Positions 8,240-20,400 of a stretch of DNA of 38,055 bases are shown piece by piece; the stretch's first letter is position 1; every line of letters begins with the position of its first letter. Both the position numbers and the translations under genes were made by a program. The notes under the pieces were generated by a model. The model ran no database searches, was not told the DNA's origin, and worked only from the letters and a program-made list of their open reading frames with translations. Origin of the DNA: Terfezia claveryi (lineage: Eukaryota; Ascomycota; Pezizomycetes; Pezizales; Pezizaceae); assembly GCA_015179025.1 (NCBI GenBank), contig WHUX01000359.1, forward strand, positions 1-38,055. The letters are read 5' to 3'.

Positions 8240-11110
8240 ATCAGGGTCCTGAGGCTTACAAGGATTATCCAGATGGAATTTTCGAATTAAATCAGCTGCT
8301 CCATCCTTCAAGTTCTCATATGGTTTCTATATGTCGTCATTAGGACTGTAACCCTTCCAAAAGACTAAATATATAACCTATCCCTTCCTGAGCTCACTTG
8401 TCCTAACCTTTTCCACCTGGTATTCTGATTCTTTGAGGTCAACTGAAGAGGGTATTGGCAAGCATCTACTAGCAATTGTATTAAGTTGGTAGAGTTCCAA
8501 CTAACTAATATAAAAAACTGGGTGAGTTTTGCCTGTATTTAGGAGAAGCTCTAACTTATAGGCATAAGTGCTAATAAGCCTTTTAATTCTAAACTTCCCT
8601 CGTAACTTATAGTCAAGCTTCTTGGTCGGACGCCTTGTTTTAATTTTCTTTGTATTGACTATAATCCAATCTCCCACTTTGAATATTGGTTCCTTTTCTG
8701 CTACCTTGAGATTGTAATATTTGGACATACAGTCCTATGCTACCTTCATGTTCCCCCTCATGGCCTCCTTGATTGCTTCTAAGGTTTCAACTGTCTTGAG
8801 TGTCATAGGGTTGTTGGATTCAGTTGAGGCTTCTATTAGGTTCTGGAAATTGTTTTCTAGATATTGTGTATATGTAATAAAGAATAGTGTGGGTTTAGTA
8901 CTAGAGTAGATAGTGTTATTATAACAGAACTCAGCAAATGGTAATAACTCGACCTAGTCATCCTGATCCCAACAGAAATATGTCCGTAGATAATACTCAA
9001 GGGTCTGGTTGACTCGGTTGATTTGATCATCGGTTTGGGGGTAATATGCCAAGGACTTATCCAACTCAACTCCTAATAACCACATTACCTACATCCAAAA
9101 CGAACTTGTAAACACTGAATCCCAATCCGAAACAACCCTCTTTGGTAATCCATGCAGCCTCCAAACCTCCTTGACAAATATCCCAGCCAACTCTTTTGCC
9201 TTCCAGTTCTTTAAGGAAATGAAATGTAACATCTTAGTAAACTTATCAACAATAACCCAGATTTGATTATACCCTTTGACTGGTGGTAAATCAGTGATGA
9301 AATCCATCGAAATATGTTCTTACAGCTTATAGGGGATTAGAAGAGGTACGAGCTTGCCATATTTCTTGTCTCTTGCTGTTTTGTTTCTTTGGCAAGCATC
9401 ATATGTATGAACGTAGTTTCATACCCAGTCTTCCATATTAGGCTAGTAGTAATTTCATTTCATGAGCTCGAGGGTTTGTCATGTCCGAAATGACCTGTAA
9501 CTTTAGCATCGTGATACTAGAAAGCCACTTTCAACAAAAGGGAATTGTTGTCAGGTATATATAGGCAATGTTCATAGGTTACCATGTTATCTTCTAAACT
9601 GTAATAATCCAGTCTAGAGTACTCCTTGCAAAACTTTAATGCATTCTGAATCCCTAACTACTTGTCATCCTGAAGGTTAGCCTCTAGGATCTCTTTGACC
9701 AACTTAATTCTTCCGTTTGTAAGGCCTTCACTACCATAATGCGGTATGTTACTATACTCTCCTCACTTATTCCTAGTCGGAATTGACTAGTTTGAACATC
9801 CAATCATGTGGTCCTTATTCTCTCCCCTCCTTCTAAGTTAGGATCAACCTAATGAGAAAGCACATCTGCTTTGCCATTCTTATCACCTGGGCAGTAGATG
9901 ATTCTAAAATTGAACTGGCTTAGTATTTCCACCCATCTGGCCTGCCTTAGATTGAGTATCTTGTGTTAATTAAAGTACTCAAGGTTCTTGTAATCTATAT
10001 ACACAATTATCTCCTCCGGGGCACCCATAAGAAAATGTCTCCATTCCTAGAAACAATTAACAATTACGAGTATCTGTTTGTCATAAACATCGTAATTAAG
10101 TTTGCTAGGATAAAGCCTTTCGAATAGTATGCTACTGGGTGCTAATGACCATCTGGTTCTTTTTAAGATAGAATACCAGCTTTTGCTAGATCAGACATAT
10201 CTGTCTCAATTATTTTTGGTCATTCTGAGTGATAATGATATAGTATCGGAGCGGTGGTAAACCTATATTTTAGCTCATTGAAGGCCTGTTGATACTGCTG
10301 TGTCAGTTCCAAGGAACTCTATTGTACATTAGTGTCTGAATCAGCAAGACAAACTACTAAAGCCTTGAATATACCAGTAATAGAAATTAGCAAAACCAAT
10401 AAACTTTTGTACTTATTTGATGTTCCGAGGGTCCTGCCAGGCGAGGATATCTACAACCATCTTCTGCCCTATTTGTATCCCTTTTGTACCTACTTTAAAT
10501 CCCACAAATTCGACTTCTAGAACATGGAAGATATACTTGTCTATGTTGACACAAAAGTTATTCTCCATTAGTTTCTGCAGCACCCAACGGACGAGCTCGA
10601 CATGTTCTTCCTCTATTTAGGTATAAATGAGGATATTATCAATGTATACAACTATTTCTTGGTCAATTTGTTCTAATAGAATATTGTTGACATATCACTA
10701 GAAAACAGATAGCGTATTAGTTAGCCTAAAAGGTATAACTATATATTCGTATAAGCCATATCTTGTCTTGAATGCTGTTTTCCACTCGTATCCAGCTGCT
10801 ATTCTGAGTAGCTTAAACCCAAGTTTAAGATCGAGTTTAGAGAAAACTTGTGAAGTACCAACTTGTTCTATTAGAGTAGTCATAAGTGGTAGGGGATACT
10901 TGTCTTTTTTGGTTATGGTATTGAGCCTTCTATAGTCTATGACTATTCTGAGCTTGCCATTTGGCTGTTTGGCGAAGAATATAGGAGCGCCAGCACTGCT
11001 TTTGCTTGGTCTTATCTTGCCAGTTCGGAACATCTCATCTAGGTATTCTTTGAGAAGCTCCAGTTCATTAGGGGAGAAGGTATAGTTTTCCTGACAGGGG
11101 ACTCTTTCCT
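8240..11110 (-). pseudogene. Degenerate chromovirus (Ty3/Gypsy) pol
   Basis: Domains occur in normal pol order on the minus strand. RT (about 11100-10420) includes LRIVIDYRRLN and the catalytic YxDD changed to YIDN near 10635-10649. RNase H (about 10220-9830) includes ETDMSDLAKAG. The integrase core (9307-8990) includes MDFITDLPP and SDWDSVF, where the usual SDRD Arg is Trp. The third catalytic Glu, normally in TERVNQ, reads INRVNQ near 9020. A GDWIIVN-type integrase tail is at 8728-8501. A chromodomain (about 8450-8270) includes EYQVEKV, YLVFWKGYS and ENLKDGAADLI. Many in-frame TAG/TAA codons and the lost catalytic residues show it is inactive. Gag and protease are missing upstream. Confidence 0.85.
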
Positions 11111-11299
11111 TCTTCTAACTCAATTGTTATATCTTGTGGACTATGCATAGGAAGGGCGGATTGCAACTCCTTTCCAAAGATTTTTATAAAATCCTTATAC
11201 TGTGTTGGCAATCGATCAGTAAGTTCATAGATATTTTCAGTAGCTATTATTTTTATAACCTTATGAACGTCCCTATTAGCGAACCTCTGATAATCCCAT

Positions 11300-12389
11300 T
11301 CTCATTTCTTTCTAAGTGTTATGCAATCTACATCTTTATTAATGTAGTTCCTATCTGCACTGGTTGTTACAGGTTGCTATTTCGAATATAGAGATTATTC
11401 CCATATCTACATATTATATATACTTTACTTATTACTCACTTATCCTATTAAAGCATACTTAGCTGAGACAACTAAATTTAATTTCAGATGTGTAACCAAT
11501 CCCCGATACTATTGAATTCCTATCTGACAATATCTGAAGTCATCTAATTATATTTCAGGCAATATTCACTTAATAGTATTTAGTATTCATTAAAAATAAG
11601 TTTCAACTATATATAACTCTATGAATAGAGAACTATAGGTTACAGGTAGATTATCATTGGAAAGGTATCAATGTATAAAAGATTATAGAATTTTAGTTCA
11701 TCTCATTGCCTAAATTATTTATGAAGTTATTAATAATAATAAGTAAACCTCCTTATAGACTTATTTAACTATATTAAAAGTCTTATATCTCTACGAATTT
11801 TACTCCAATCATAAAAAGGATTGCAGAAATGGAATCTGGATGAAGAGTAGGCCTAGTTAGAACCTTAAAACATTAAATTTGGAGAACCTTATATTTTAGC
11901 TCTACTTTTGACCTCTGTCCTGAGTGTATTCTCTTATAGTGTCACCAGATGCACTTTGGTCTAAAGTGTACCCTTGGTCCTTCATTTTTTTAGTTTATTC
12001 ACCAAATTATTTTCTTTAAGTTTAGGGTAATAATCTGTAATTAAGGGTAATGCCAAGACTTCAAAGTAACAGCTAATAGCTAGTATATGTATGTGTATAG
12101 CTAGCATATTGATTTGGGTATAACTATTAAACTGTTAATTAGATACTTATGAAACTTAAACTGTAGCTCTCTCAAGGGTCCATGGACATTCCATGAGGGT
12201 CTTAACTATCTGAAATGATTATAAACTACTCTAAGGTTTATACCCATTCTATATACTTATCTCTTATAAATATGTATTAGAAATGTTTGCACCACACTGC
12301 TAAGAGTGTACCTAGAGTCTATATAGATTCTAGAGTCATTCTATAAGTGCCCAAGTACCTTTGTTAGGGCTAGATGTTACCCTGTGACA
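11300..12389 (-). repeat. LTR copy 2, truncated (5' LTR candidate)
   Basis: This is homologous to about 6885-7983 of copy 1 and ends with an intact GTGACA at 12384-12389. On the minus strand it is the upstream LTR of the chromovirus, truncated at its 3' side, so primer-binding site, gag and protease are gone. It differs from copy 1 mainly by C-to-T and G-to-A changes (for example CTCGTGGATC versus CTTATAGACT), fitting RIP-like decay. A plus-strand frame at 11134-11391 crosses its edge and is not a gene. Confidence 0.7.
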
Positions 12390-15155
12390 ACCTTGATAAA
12401 CTACTAGCAATATATCCTCCTAGTAATATCCTATATAACTACCATTATATCCTATTCGACCACCCTATATGAGACTGAGGCAACAAGAATATAATAAATT
12501 ACTAGCTACAATAGTTTATGATAGAGCTACAGAATTTGATTGCCAATAAGCAGAAATAAGTAATCTTACTAGAGGTCTAAATAATTAAGGAAGTCTACTA
12601 AAAGATACTTAAAAAGTATATACAATTGTATTTAATAGTACTAAAGCTACTTATGAAGATCTTAGGTTACTGCAACAGCAAGTAACCGAGGAAGTAGTAG
12701 TATTAAAAGGACAAACCCTAAGGGCAAGAAGATGCTATAAAATGACTAATAGTTTCAATTAAGGAAATATTAGAACTTCAATAGCTGGAAATAACAAAGA
12801 AGCTTATAGAGGATATGGAGACAATAATTGATGTAGAAAAAGTAGAATTTGATAGTATGAAGGCAGATATTGGCAAGCTTAATGATTGGACCCAAAAAGT
12901 AATTAAATAAGAACAAGATCATTAAATAGAAAGTTGTGAGACTAATAAGAAATTGGTAGAAATACTCTCACGTCGAATCCAAACTCACAAGTGAAAGCTT
13001 ATGGATCTCATAGAACAACTACAAGACCAACAATGCCTACAAAAACAAACTTAATTAGTTGATGATGATATCAAAGATTTTATCATTCGTAGTACTCAGA
13101 CAGGTTCCATACTACCCTCTCTACCTCCACCTCCACCTCCTTTAATCTAGAAAACCTGAGTTTTTTCTAATAAGAAAGAACCTTGAAACCTCTCCTTGCT
13201 ACTGAAGTTTGATAGAACTTTAAGCAAACTTAAGGAATTCTTTATAAAGGTAGACTATACCTTTGAATATATACCACTAATATATACTACTTATAGTAAA
13301 AAAATTCTGTTCATAGTGGATCTACTTACAGGAGGTTTAAGTACTTGGTATTATGCAAACAAATATAAGTATATACTAGATACTAACTCTAAATGGATTG
13401 AATGAGATATGTTTAATGGCTTTAAATATAAACTCATAACTACATACCAGAACTAGTATGAGAAGTGGAATGCAAAGGTCTCACTTCAAAACAAGTTCCA
13501 GAAGAAAGGTGAGTTAATAAAAGATTTTATTGTTTGTATTAGGGTTCATTAGTTGGTAGCAGAACTACTATGAGAATAGCTCTGTGAGCACCTCATTAGT
13601 GCTATTCAGCCTGAGACTTGGGCCCACATAGTCCGAGTTAGTAGTAACAAAGACATTCTAGATAAAGTACCTACTAGTATAGAAATATTCTTTTAGGCTA
13701 TCATAAATGCCAGGTCTCAGGTTGAGTATAAAAAGGTTAAGAAGGCACATGCACAGAGCTAGTTCCATCAAAAAGAACAGGCTGCTGGTGTGAAAAAGGA
13801 GGTACCCAATACTTCTAAAACTACTGAAAAGAAATCCAACAATCTCAAAAATCATATTACCAAACTAAAGCAAAAGACAAAAACTAAGTCCAATGCCAAA
13901 TTCAAACCTAAGTCTAATACTTCCTCCAAGAAGAAAAAGGAGCCTGGTCAAGATAAAGTCACATATGCAATGCAACAGGCTTGGAAAAAGAACTAATAGT
14001 ATATTAATTGTAGGAATAAAAACTATAAGATAGGTGACTATACAACTAGTTGAAAACCTATAATGGAGTCAAAAGGAAAGGGAAAGGGAAAGGAGAAAGT
14101 TAAAAAAGTGGCAATAGTGTTTGCAAGAGTGGCTGTAGTAGTGCTATTTGAGGTACAATTTGGGTATATTATTAGTAAAGATGAGTTAGATTATAGGGAA
14201 AATTTGGACTATTAGAGATGCGGGCTATCTAGTATGTCGGGTCGGATAGTCTTGCAAAATTGGTTTTCCATTTGTATTATAAGGAATAGTATCTCTGTTG
14301 GCAGTTGGAAGGAGAAACATAAAGGAGAACTGATAGATATTAACCCTATTTTGATTAGTTCTATTTCTCATAATTTATCTTCTTCTGCTATTGCTTCTTT
14401 TTCTTTATCAAATAAAAATACAAAAAAAGGGACAAAAAGAAAAGCTGATAATGAAGTGGCTCCTTATATTGGTATACGCAATAAAAGACTATGAAAGGTG
14501 GTAGTGTTAGATATTTCATTAGATGCAAGGCAAGATCTCTCTTTAGCAGGAAAATTAGGTGCAAAAGTATTAAAGCATGAAGGATTGAAGTTTCTTATCT
14601 CTGTTAAGTTATCTTAAATGTATGGAGGATATAAACACAAAATTTCTATTAATGCTTTAGTCGATACTGGTGCAGAAGCCACAATTTTTGATTCTTGTTT
14701 CATTGAACAGATAATGCTGCCTTAAGTCAAGAGAGAGAAAAGACTGAGACTAGAGAGTGCTAATGGCTTGATTCTTAAAAGGTCTGGTACAGTGTAGGTT
14801 CAAAACCAGCAAATAGAGGTCCCAAATGCAAGATCAGGACGAAACAAAACTCTTAACCTAGTAACTGAGGTTATATGCCTCAAACCAAGTCTACTACTCA
14901 TTTTGAAGATTGATTAGATTAAATCCAATTATGATAAGCTACAAGTCACCACTTTTTATAGACTTGAGCTAAAAAGAGTCTTAGAAATTAAGGAGGTTAC
15001 TGATTTTACTGACTTTGACAAAGTACTTACTGAGACTCAATATGTTGAATTAATTGAAATAGGGAAATAGAATTATCAAAAGTTCACTAATGGAGACGTT
15101 AACAAGGTTATGAAAATAATAGAGACTGAAAACCTGTATAAACTTGCTAATTGAT
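12390..15155 (+). pseudogene. Degenerate retrotransposon gag-protease
   Basis: From about 12728 to 15155 one plus-strand frame can be followed with stops but no net frameshift; an earlier piece (12472 to about 12725) is in another frame. It reads as a Gln/Glu-rich, probably coiled-coil N-terminal region, a proline run near 13125, a Retrotrans_gag-like capsid (13196-13620), a Lys-rich tail (13790-13990), a ruined zinc knuckle at 14000-14041 with CCHC spacing reading Y-C-Y-Y, and an aspartic protease with the active-site triad DTG at 14663-14671 (ALVDTGAEATIFDS). RT and integrase are absent; an LTR-like block begins at 15162. Its protease differs from the one at 5895, so it is probably another family. 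Confidence 0.75.
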
Positions 15156-15161
15156 TGCCAA

Positions 15162-15915
15162 TATCATAGGGGCCCTATTGATTGATAGCACTCTTACGAC
15201 TACTAGGACAGCCGTAATGTCCTGCTATAATGATATCTATTCTGTAATATAGAATATCAATCCTATAGCAGTAAAGTTTAGTCTAATAGTAGTTCTTTAT
15301 AATAGATCTTATTTCGTAATACAAAATAAATCTTATATCATTTAAATATAAAGTTAACTTAAGAGTTAGAACTTTATAGGCTTTGTGTATACAAAGTGCT
15401 CTTACTTTCGAATACTTACTAGTTGTAGAATAAATTTAACTAGAACTACTTGCACTATTTATATTCTATAGTATTTATAGATATTCTTATGATAAAAATA
15501 TTTTATAAAACGCAGGCCTACCTATTACCTTGGAATTTCTTCCTAAGTATTATACTTTCCACACCTTTATTAATGCACTTGCTATCTGCACTTGTTGTCA
15601 CAGGTTGCTAACTTAAATATAGAGAATATTCTCAGGTCTGTATGTTATATATACTTTGCTTATAGCTCCCTTATTCTATTAAAGAATACTTAGCCAAGAC
15701 AACTAAATTTAATTTCAAATATATTACCAATCCCTAATACTATCGAATTACTATCCAACAATATCCAAAGCTATTTAATTGTATTTCTGGCAATATTCAC
15801 TTAATAGTATCTAGTATCCATTAAAAATTATTTTTAACTACACATAACTCTATGAATAGAAAACCATAGGTTACAAGTAGATTACCATTAGAATGGTGTC
15901 AATGCATAGAAGTTT
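15162..15915. repeat. LTR copy 3, truncated
   Basis: This is homologous to about 6523-7270 of copy 1. Its first bases read TATCAT where copy 1 has TGTCAC, and GGGGCCCTATTGA follows in both. It fades into AT-rich DNA near 15915. No polypurine tract precedes it on the plus strand, so it is not convincingly the 3' LTR of the gag-protease remnant. It could be a broken minus-oriented copy inserted there. Confidence 0.65.
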
Positions 15916-16530
15916 AAAAGAAAATTAAGATAATAGTTTATTTAAAGCTAATAAAATACTAGTTTTAAATTTATTTATTATATATAGTAGACTTTTATAA
16001 TATTCAACTTTATTAGTAAATTTTTAAAGATTTTTTGGAATTTGGTTTCTTTTAATAATTATATTTCCAAAATATATAAAATTTATAGTAATATATTTAT
16101 TTATTATAGTATTAAATATATATTTCTTAAAAATTTTATATAAAAGATTCTCTTTTTTACCTAAAATTCTACTTTCTTTCTTTTAATATTATTAGCCTAC
16201 TATTCTTTTAATATTTTATTCTAATACTCTATAATCTCTATTTATTTATCAAGTACTTGATTTTAGTCTATATATAAAGCAACTACAACTACTAATTACA
16301 ACTTCTATACTCTAATTACTGCTTTATATTTAGTAATTAGCACAGACACCTTTTTCTTTAAGTTTTCTAGTTTGTTTCTAGTCTTTTGCTTGAATAAAAC
16401 AGCAATATATTGCCAAAATACACTAGCAATACTGTTTAGTACTATTAATACACAGGCATATCAACTCTGGTGTATAGTGCACTCACTGCTGTTTAACTGG
16501 CTGACTAGGTGGTTGGGTAGAGGGGGCTAG
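15916..16530. other. AT-rich gene-free stretch
   Basis: The first 400 bp are almost only A and T with no open frame; the rest is less extreme but shows no gene. It is probably mutated repeat DNA. Confidence 0.6.
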
Positions 16531-16720
16531 TATAGGAGATCATGTAAATTCTGACCGTGCTTCTTTAACTTATGAAAGCGGAGGTGGTGTAGAGGACCAT
16601 GGCAGTTGAGATGAAGAGGCAGATCTCTCAACTTGTGAAGGCGGAGGTGGTGTAGGAGACCATGGCAGTTGGAATGACGAGGCAGATCTCTCAGCTTGAG
16701 AGTATTCAGGCATGGCTGCA
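16531..16720 (+). pseudogene. Broken coding minisatellite, 63-bp unit
   Basis: Two near-identical copies of about 63 bp (16578-16640 and 16641-16702) are visible, with traces of a third upstream. On the plus strand each reads as a Gly/Asp-rich peptide unit with the core GGGGVGDHGSWNDEADLS. In the first copy the Trp codon TGG is TGA, and a second TGA follows the last copy. Because the unit is a multiple of three it may derive from a repetitive protein. The minus-strand frame at 16527-16721 is Leu/His-rich and less protein-like. The parent gene is unknown. Confidence 0.5.
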
Positions 16721-16825
16721 TGTTGGTGATAATGTATATATATACAGGTCGTCAGGATCTAGAGTAAGCAAAATTTCATTTAACCGCATTCCGCCATTTG
16801 TTGTTGTTTTTAGCGTGGTAAACTA

Positions 16826-16887
16826 GAGATGTCCGCCGGGCAAAAAATATGCTATCGATAGCATGTCTTTTGCCTGGCGGACATCTC
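16826..16887. repeat. 62-bp near-perfect palindrome
   Basis: Outer arms GAGATGTCCGCC/GGCGGACATCTC and inner GGCAAAA/TTTTGCC enclose the perfect 16-bp core ATGCTATCGATAGCAT. A further inverse copy of the outer motif (GTCCGCCAGGC) lies about 60 bp downstream, near 16944. It could form a long hairpin or cruciform. It might be a tiny palindromic mobile element or a protein-binding site; nothing here decides. Confidence 0.85.
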
Positions 16888-17469
16888 AACCTGGTCCCAT
16901 ATCCTTGCTGCTCACACGATATGGTCGGGTTGCTGTGGATACAGTCCGCCAGGCCAGGGTGCGAAACCTCTCTAATAACAAAAGCTGGGGGAAACTATAT
17001 GAGAACCATGTCCACTTACAGTGTATGCCGAACTCATACAAATCATGTTCTAACTAGACTAATAAATCATGCCATATTCTTCTGATTGGAGTCTTGTCTG
17101 CGCGAGTAAAGCGGCCCAGGGAACAAGGATTAAAAAAAAAAAAAAAATCTAAAAAACACTTGGTAAATAGAATATGCATACCCTCCGATGCATGTATAAT
17201 GTGTGCCAAACAAAAGCTCACATGTAATATATGTATAAGACCCTGCAACTCCGTACTGAATGGAAACCAGATAAATGCATCTCGCCTTCCCCAATATTGA
17301 CACAATATTCCCTCAATTACCGCTGCACCCGGCGTCGGAAGCAGTACTGGTTGGATTACATGTCCGGCCTGCAACATTCAGGAATTTATCATGGCCTGCT
17401 GAGTGTCTCCCCGCCTCGCAATGTCAGTTAGGCTTCGCGGTTGGTGTTTTCCACTTCCATATGTAGCCG
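16888..17469. other. Intergenic region downstream of the lipin gene
   Basis: No gene is recognised. A run of about 16 A lies near 17130. Short frames on both strands lack domains, and the region probably contains the 3' end of the lipin transcript. Confidence 0.4.
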
Positions 17470-20400
17470 CTAGACCACCTGTGTAGCAACGTGCCTTTCC
17501 CTCTCTCCCTCCGCGGTGTTTACTGGGCCACTGGGACCTTTCCCGCTTCCCGTATTCGCATCCCTATTTCTAGCTGCAGCCGTTTGCATGTGCTCCCCTA
17601 GGTCCTCAGCTATACTTGTTATTTCTTTTTCAACCGCCTCGATCATCTGTCCAACAATTGACTGATCAATGTCGTTTTTCATCCAAGGCCCTGTGAATTT
17701 ACTATGAAAAATTCCCGTCGGTACATTCCTGTTTTCCTCCTCCTGTTGAGGTTCCTCAGTGGCTCCCTCTTCTTGTGCATCCTGTTTCTCCTGGTTATTG
17801 GGCAGTGGAAATACTTGAGGTATCGGCTGTCCTTCTGATTTCTTCTTGCCAGCTTCTTGCTCTGGCTTTTGGGTGGCTATCCCTTCAGTATTGTTCTCAG
17901 CGCTGTCCTTAGCTCCATCTTCAGGCCTCTCCGTCAATTTCTCTAAAAGCGTCCCCTCCACTGTTCCTTTTGTTTTCTCCTCAGGCTCCTCCACTATGCT
18001 GCCCTCCCTTTGTCCCCTGAGCTGTTCTTCATCGTCTTCTTCATCGTCATCGTAATCCTCGCCCTCTTCCTCATCAGAATATTCCTCTCCATCCTCCTCG
18101 TAATATGTGCCATCATCCTGCCCTTCTCCTTCTGTATGATTCCCACTCATCCCTGTCATATAACTTTCTCTCATTCCCTCCTCTTCCTCTCCCTCCTCTT
18201 CCTCTTCCTCTTCGGTCTCTTCGACATGTTGTACAATACCGCTTCTGGTCACTATGGGCACCGTTTTCTTCTTCTCATCCTCATCCTCGGAATCCGTGAA
18301 TTCGTCAGGATCAGGTAGCGATTCTCTCCAGTAGTTGAAATCCGTATATTCTTCGTCTGTATTGAGGATAGACACGGGGGGGAAAAAATGGTCAACAAGG
18401 TCTCTCATATTAACATAAGAACTCTTGTATTTGGTTAAAGTAAGCAAATCCAAGGAGACCTCCGCATTAGAATTGATGGTGAAGATCCGTGTTGACGGGA
18501 TATTGACAGAACGGTACGACAAGGCATCTGTGAGACGGTTACCGAAACCGGCGTAAAATGGATTATGCTTCGGACCAAAAAGATTTAATATGTCCCTAAG
18601 ACAAGCCATCTTGAACACTTCAGGTTTTCGAAGGTACACTTCCCTAAGCAGACTGTCAGCAACGATATATATATAATATCACCTGGACGAACCTTTTAAG
18701 GGCAGCCATTGTACGATCGGGACTCATTATAACCGGGCCCTTCGGCACCTTGAATTTGTCTTGAATAATTCCGTTCAGGTAGTTTCTTGTGGTATCAGCC
18801 TGTCCGACACTTCTACTTGTCAGATAGAGCATATGGTATCCATTCGCGGCAATATCTGTATACAGCTTCGCAACACCCAGATGGGTCCAGTCTCGCCCAA
18901 GCATCGTTAATACATGGCCAAGTGCGTCCGACCTACACCCTGGTTAGCAGGTTTAATTTATTCGAAAGGACGGCTCACTTTGTAATAGTGCCATCAATGT
19001 CTGAAATGACAATGGGGACATCATGTTTCCAATAGTACATGAAAGCTGTACATGTTGCCTTATTAACACTGAAACTGACAGAGTTAGCCCCTAATTTAAG
19101 ATTTAAGGACTTCAACTGGGCCGATGTAAGCCTCAACGTCTTCACATAGTTTTTCTCAGGCTCGCGTGGGCCAGGTGCTGGAGGCGAGCTTGGAGGTGTT
19201 GAAAGATTTGGCGGCCTTTTCCCCGTACATTCCGCTCCGGAGTCTTCACTTCTGGCATCATCGGACATATATCCTGCATCAGAAACACTATCTCCATTCA
19301 TACCCATGCTGCCACAAAGAAAGCCTTCTTGATAAGCCTGTTCCTTTGCCTCCTCGCTGGAGTATATCCAGAGATTGCCGTTCCTGTCCGCTCCTATTAG
19401 GGCACCGATGTCATAGTCTCCATCAATCTCCTCGGCTAGAATCTTTCTCGCAATGACCTCGGCTTGAAGTGAATCTTCGTCCTTCATTTTATACCCGTTC
19501 ATGTCCAACATCACATCACCCCTATCTGTGATCTGTGTCGGAATATTACTACTTGAAAGTTTTTGTGATAATGCAAGAGCCCTTGCCACAGCAGCTGCAT
19601 GATCTAAGGGAGGTGGTGACCTGCCACGCGTTGGCCTTTGCCCTGACATCGTGTACCGCCGTGCTGATGTCGGTAAAATCTCCTCTGAGGCTGATCTTTC
19701 GAGATTGTATGTCGACCAATCACCACTCGAAGGTCTCATATGTGACTCTGGGGGAGATACTGATAATGGGGTGTTACCCCCGCCTCCTTTGTAGCACAAG
19801 CCTGGTCAGCTACAATCGAGAAAGAGGGTCTCCAACTATAACCTACCATAATCAGACTGTACTCTCCTCGGACTACCGATTGTGATGCTGTTACCCATCG
19901 AAGAGTCTTTCGATCCTGTCGTCCCCCCATCCGCAATATTCAGGTACTCCAGTTCTTGTAATGACGCTGGATCGGATATAGTAGGTAGCTGCTTTGGGCT
20001 TGCCGACGGTGATACCAGTGGGGAGGTCTGCATTTCCTCAGGCACGAACCCCATAGTCTCGAAAACAAAGAACGCTTCTCCTCCATCCCCGAGTTTCATC
20101 GCGAAGTCCGTCTTCTCCCCATTGACTTGGAATTCAACCTAATGCCGCTCATGGAGGGGTCTGTGAGCCGTGTCGCCCCTTTACAAAAGGGCAGGAAATA
20201 TGAACGAACCTTCTTGTCCGACGGCCTAAGCAAGGAGAATTTTCCGAAGCGAACATGGAAAGGGGAACAAGCAAGGTCGCCTGGTCTATCGTCAGCCTCT
20301 GCTTAGTTTTACAGAAGAGAGTTGCCCTCACCATTTTCCTGTTCGACAACAATAACATCAATAGCACCGCTGAGTGTCGCCGGACTATAATTCATACATG

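Noticed and set aside
17846..18318. Plus-strand Ser/Leu-rich frames
   Set aside because: They are the complement of the acidic tail of the lipin gene, which has full exon and domain support on the other strand.
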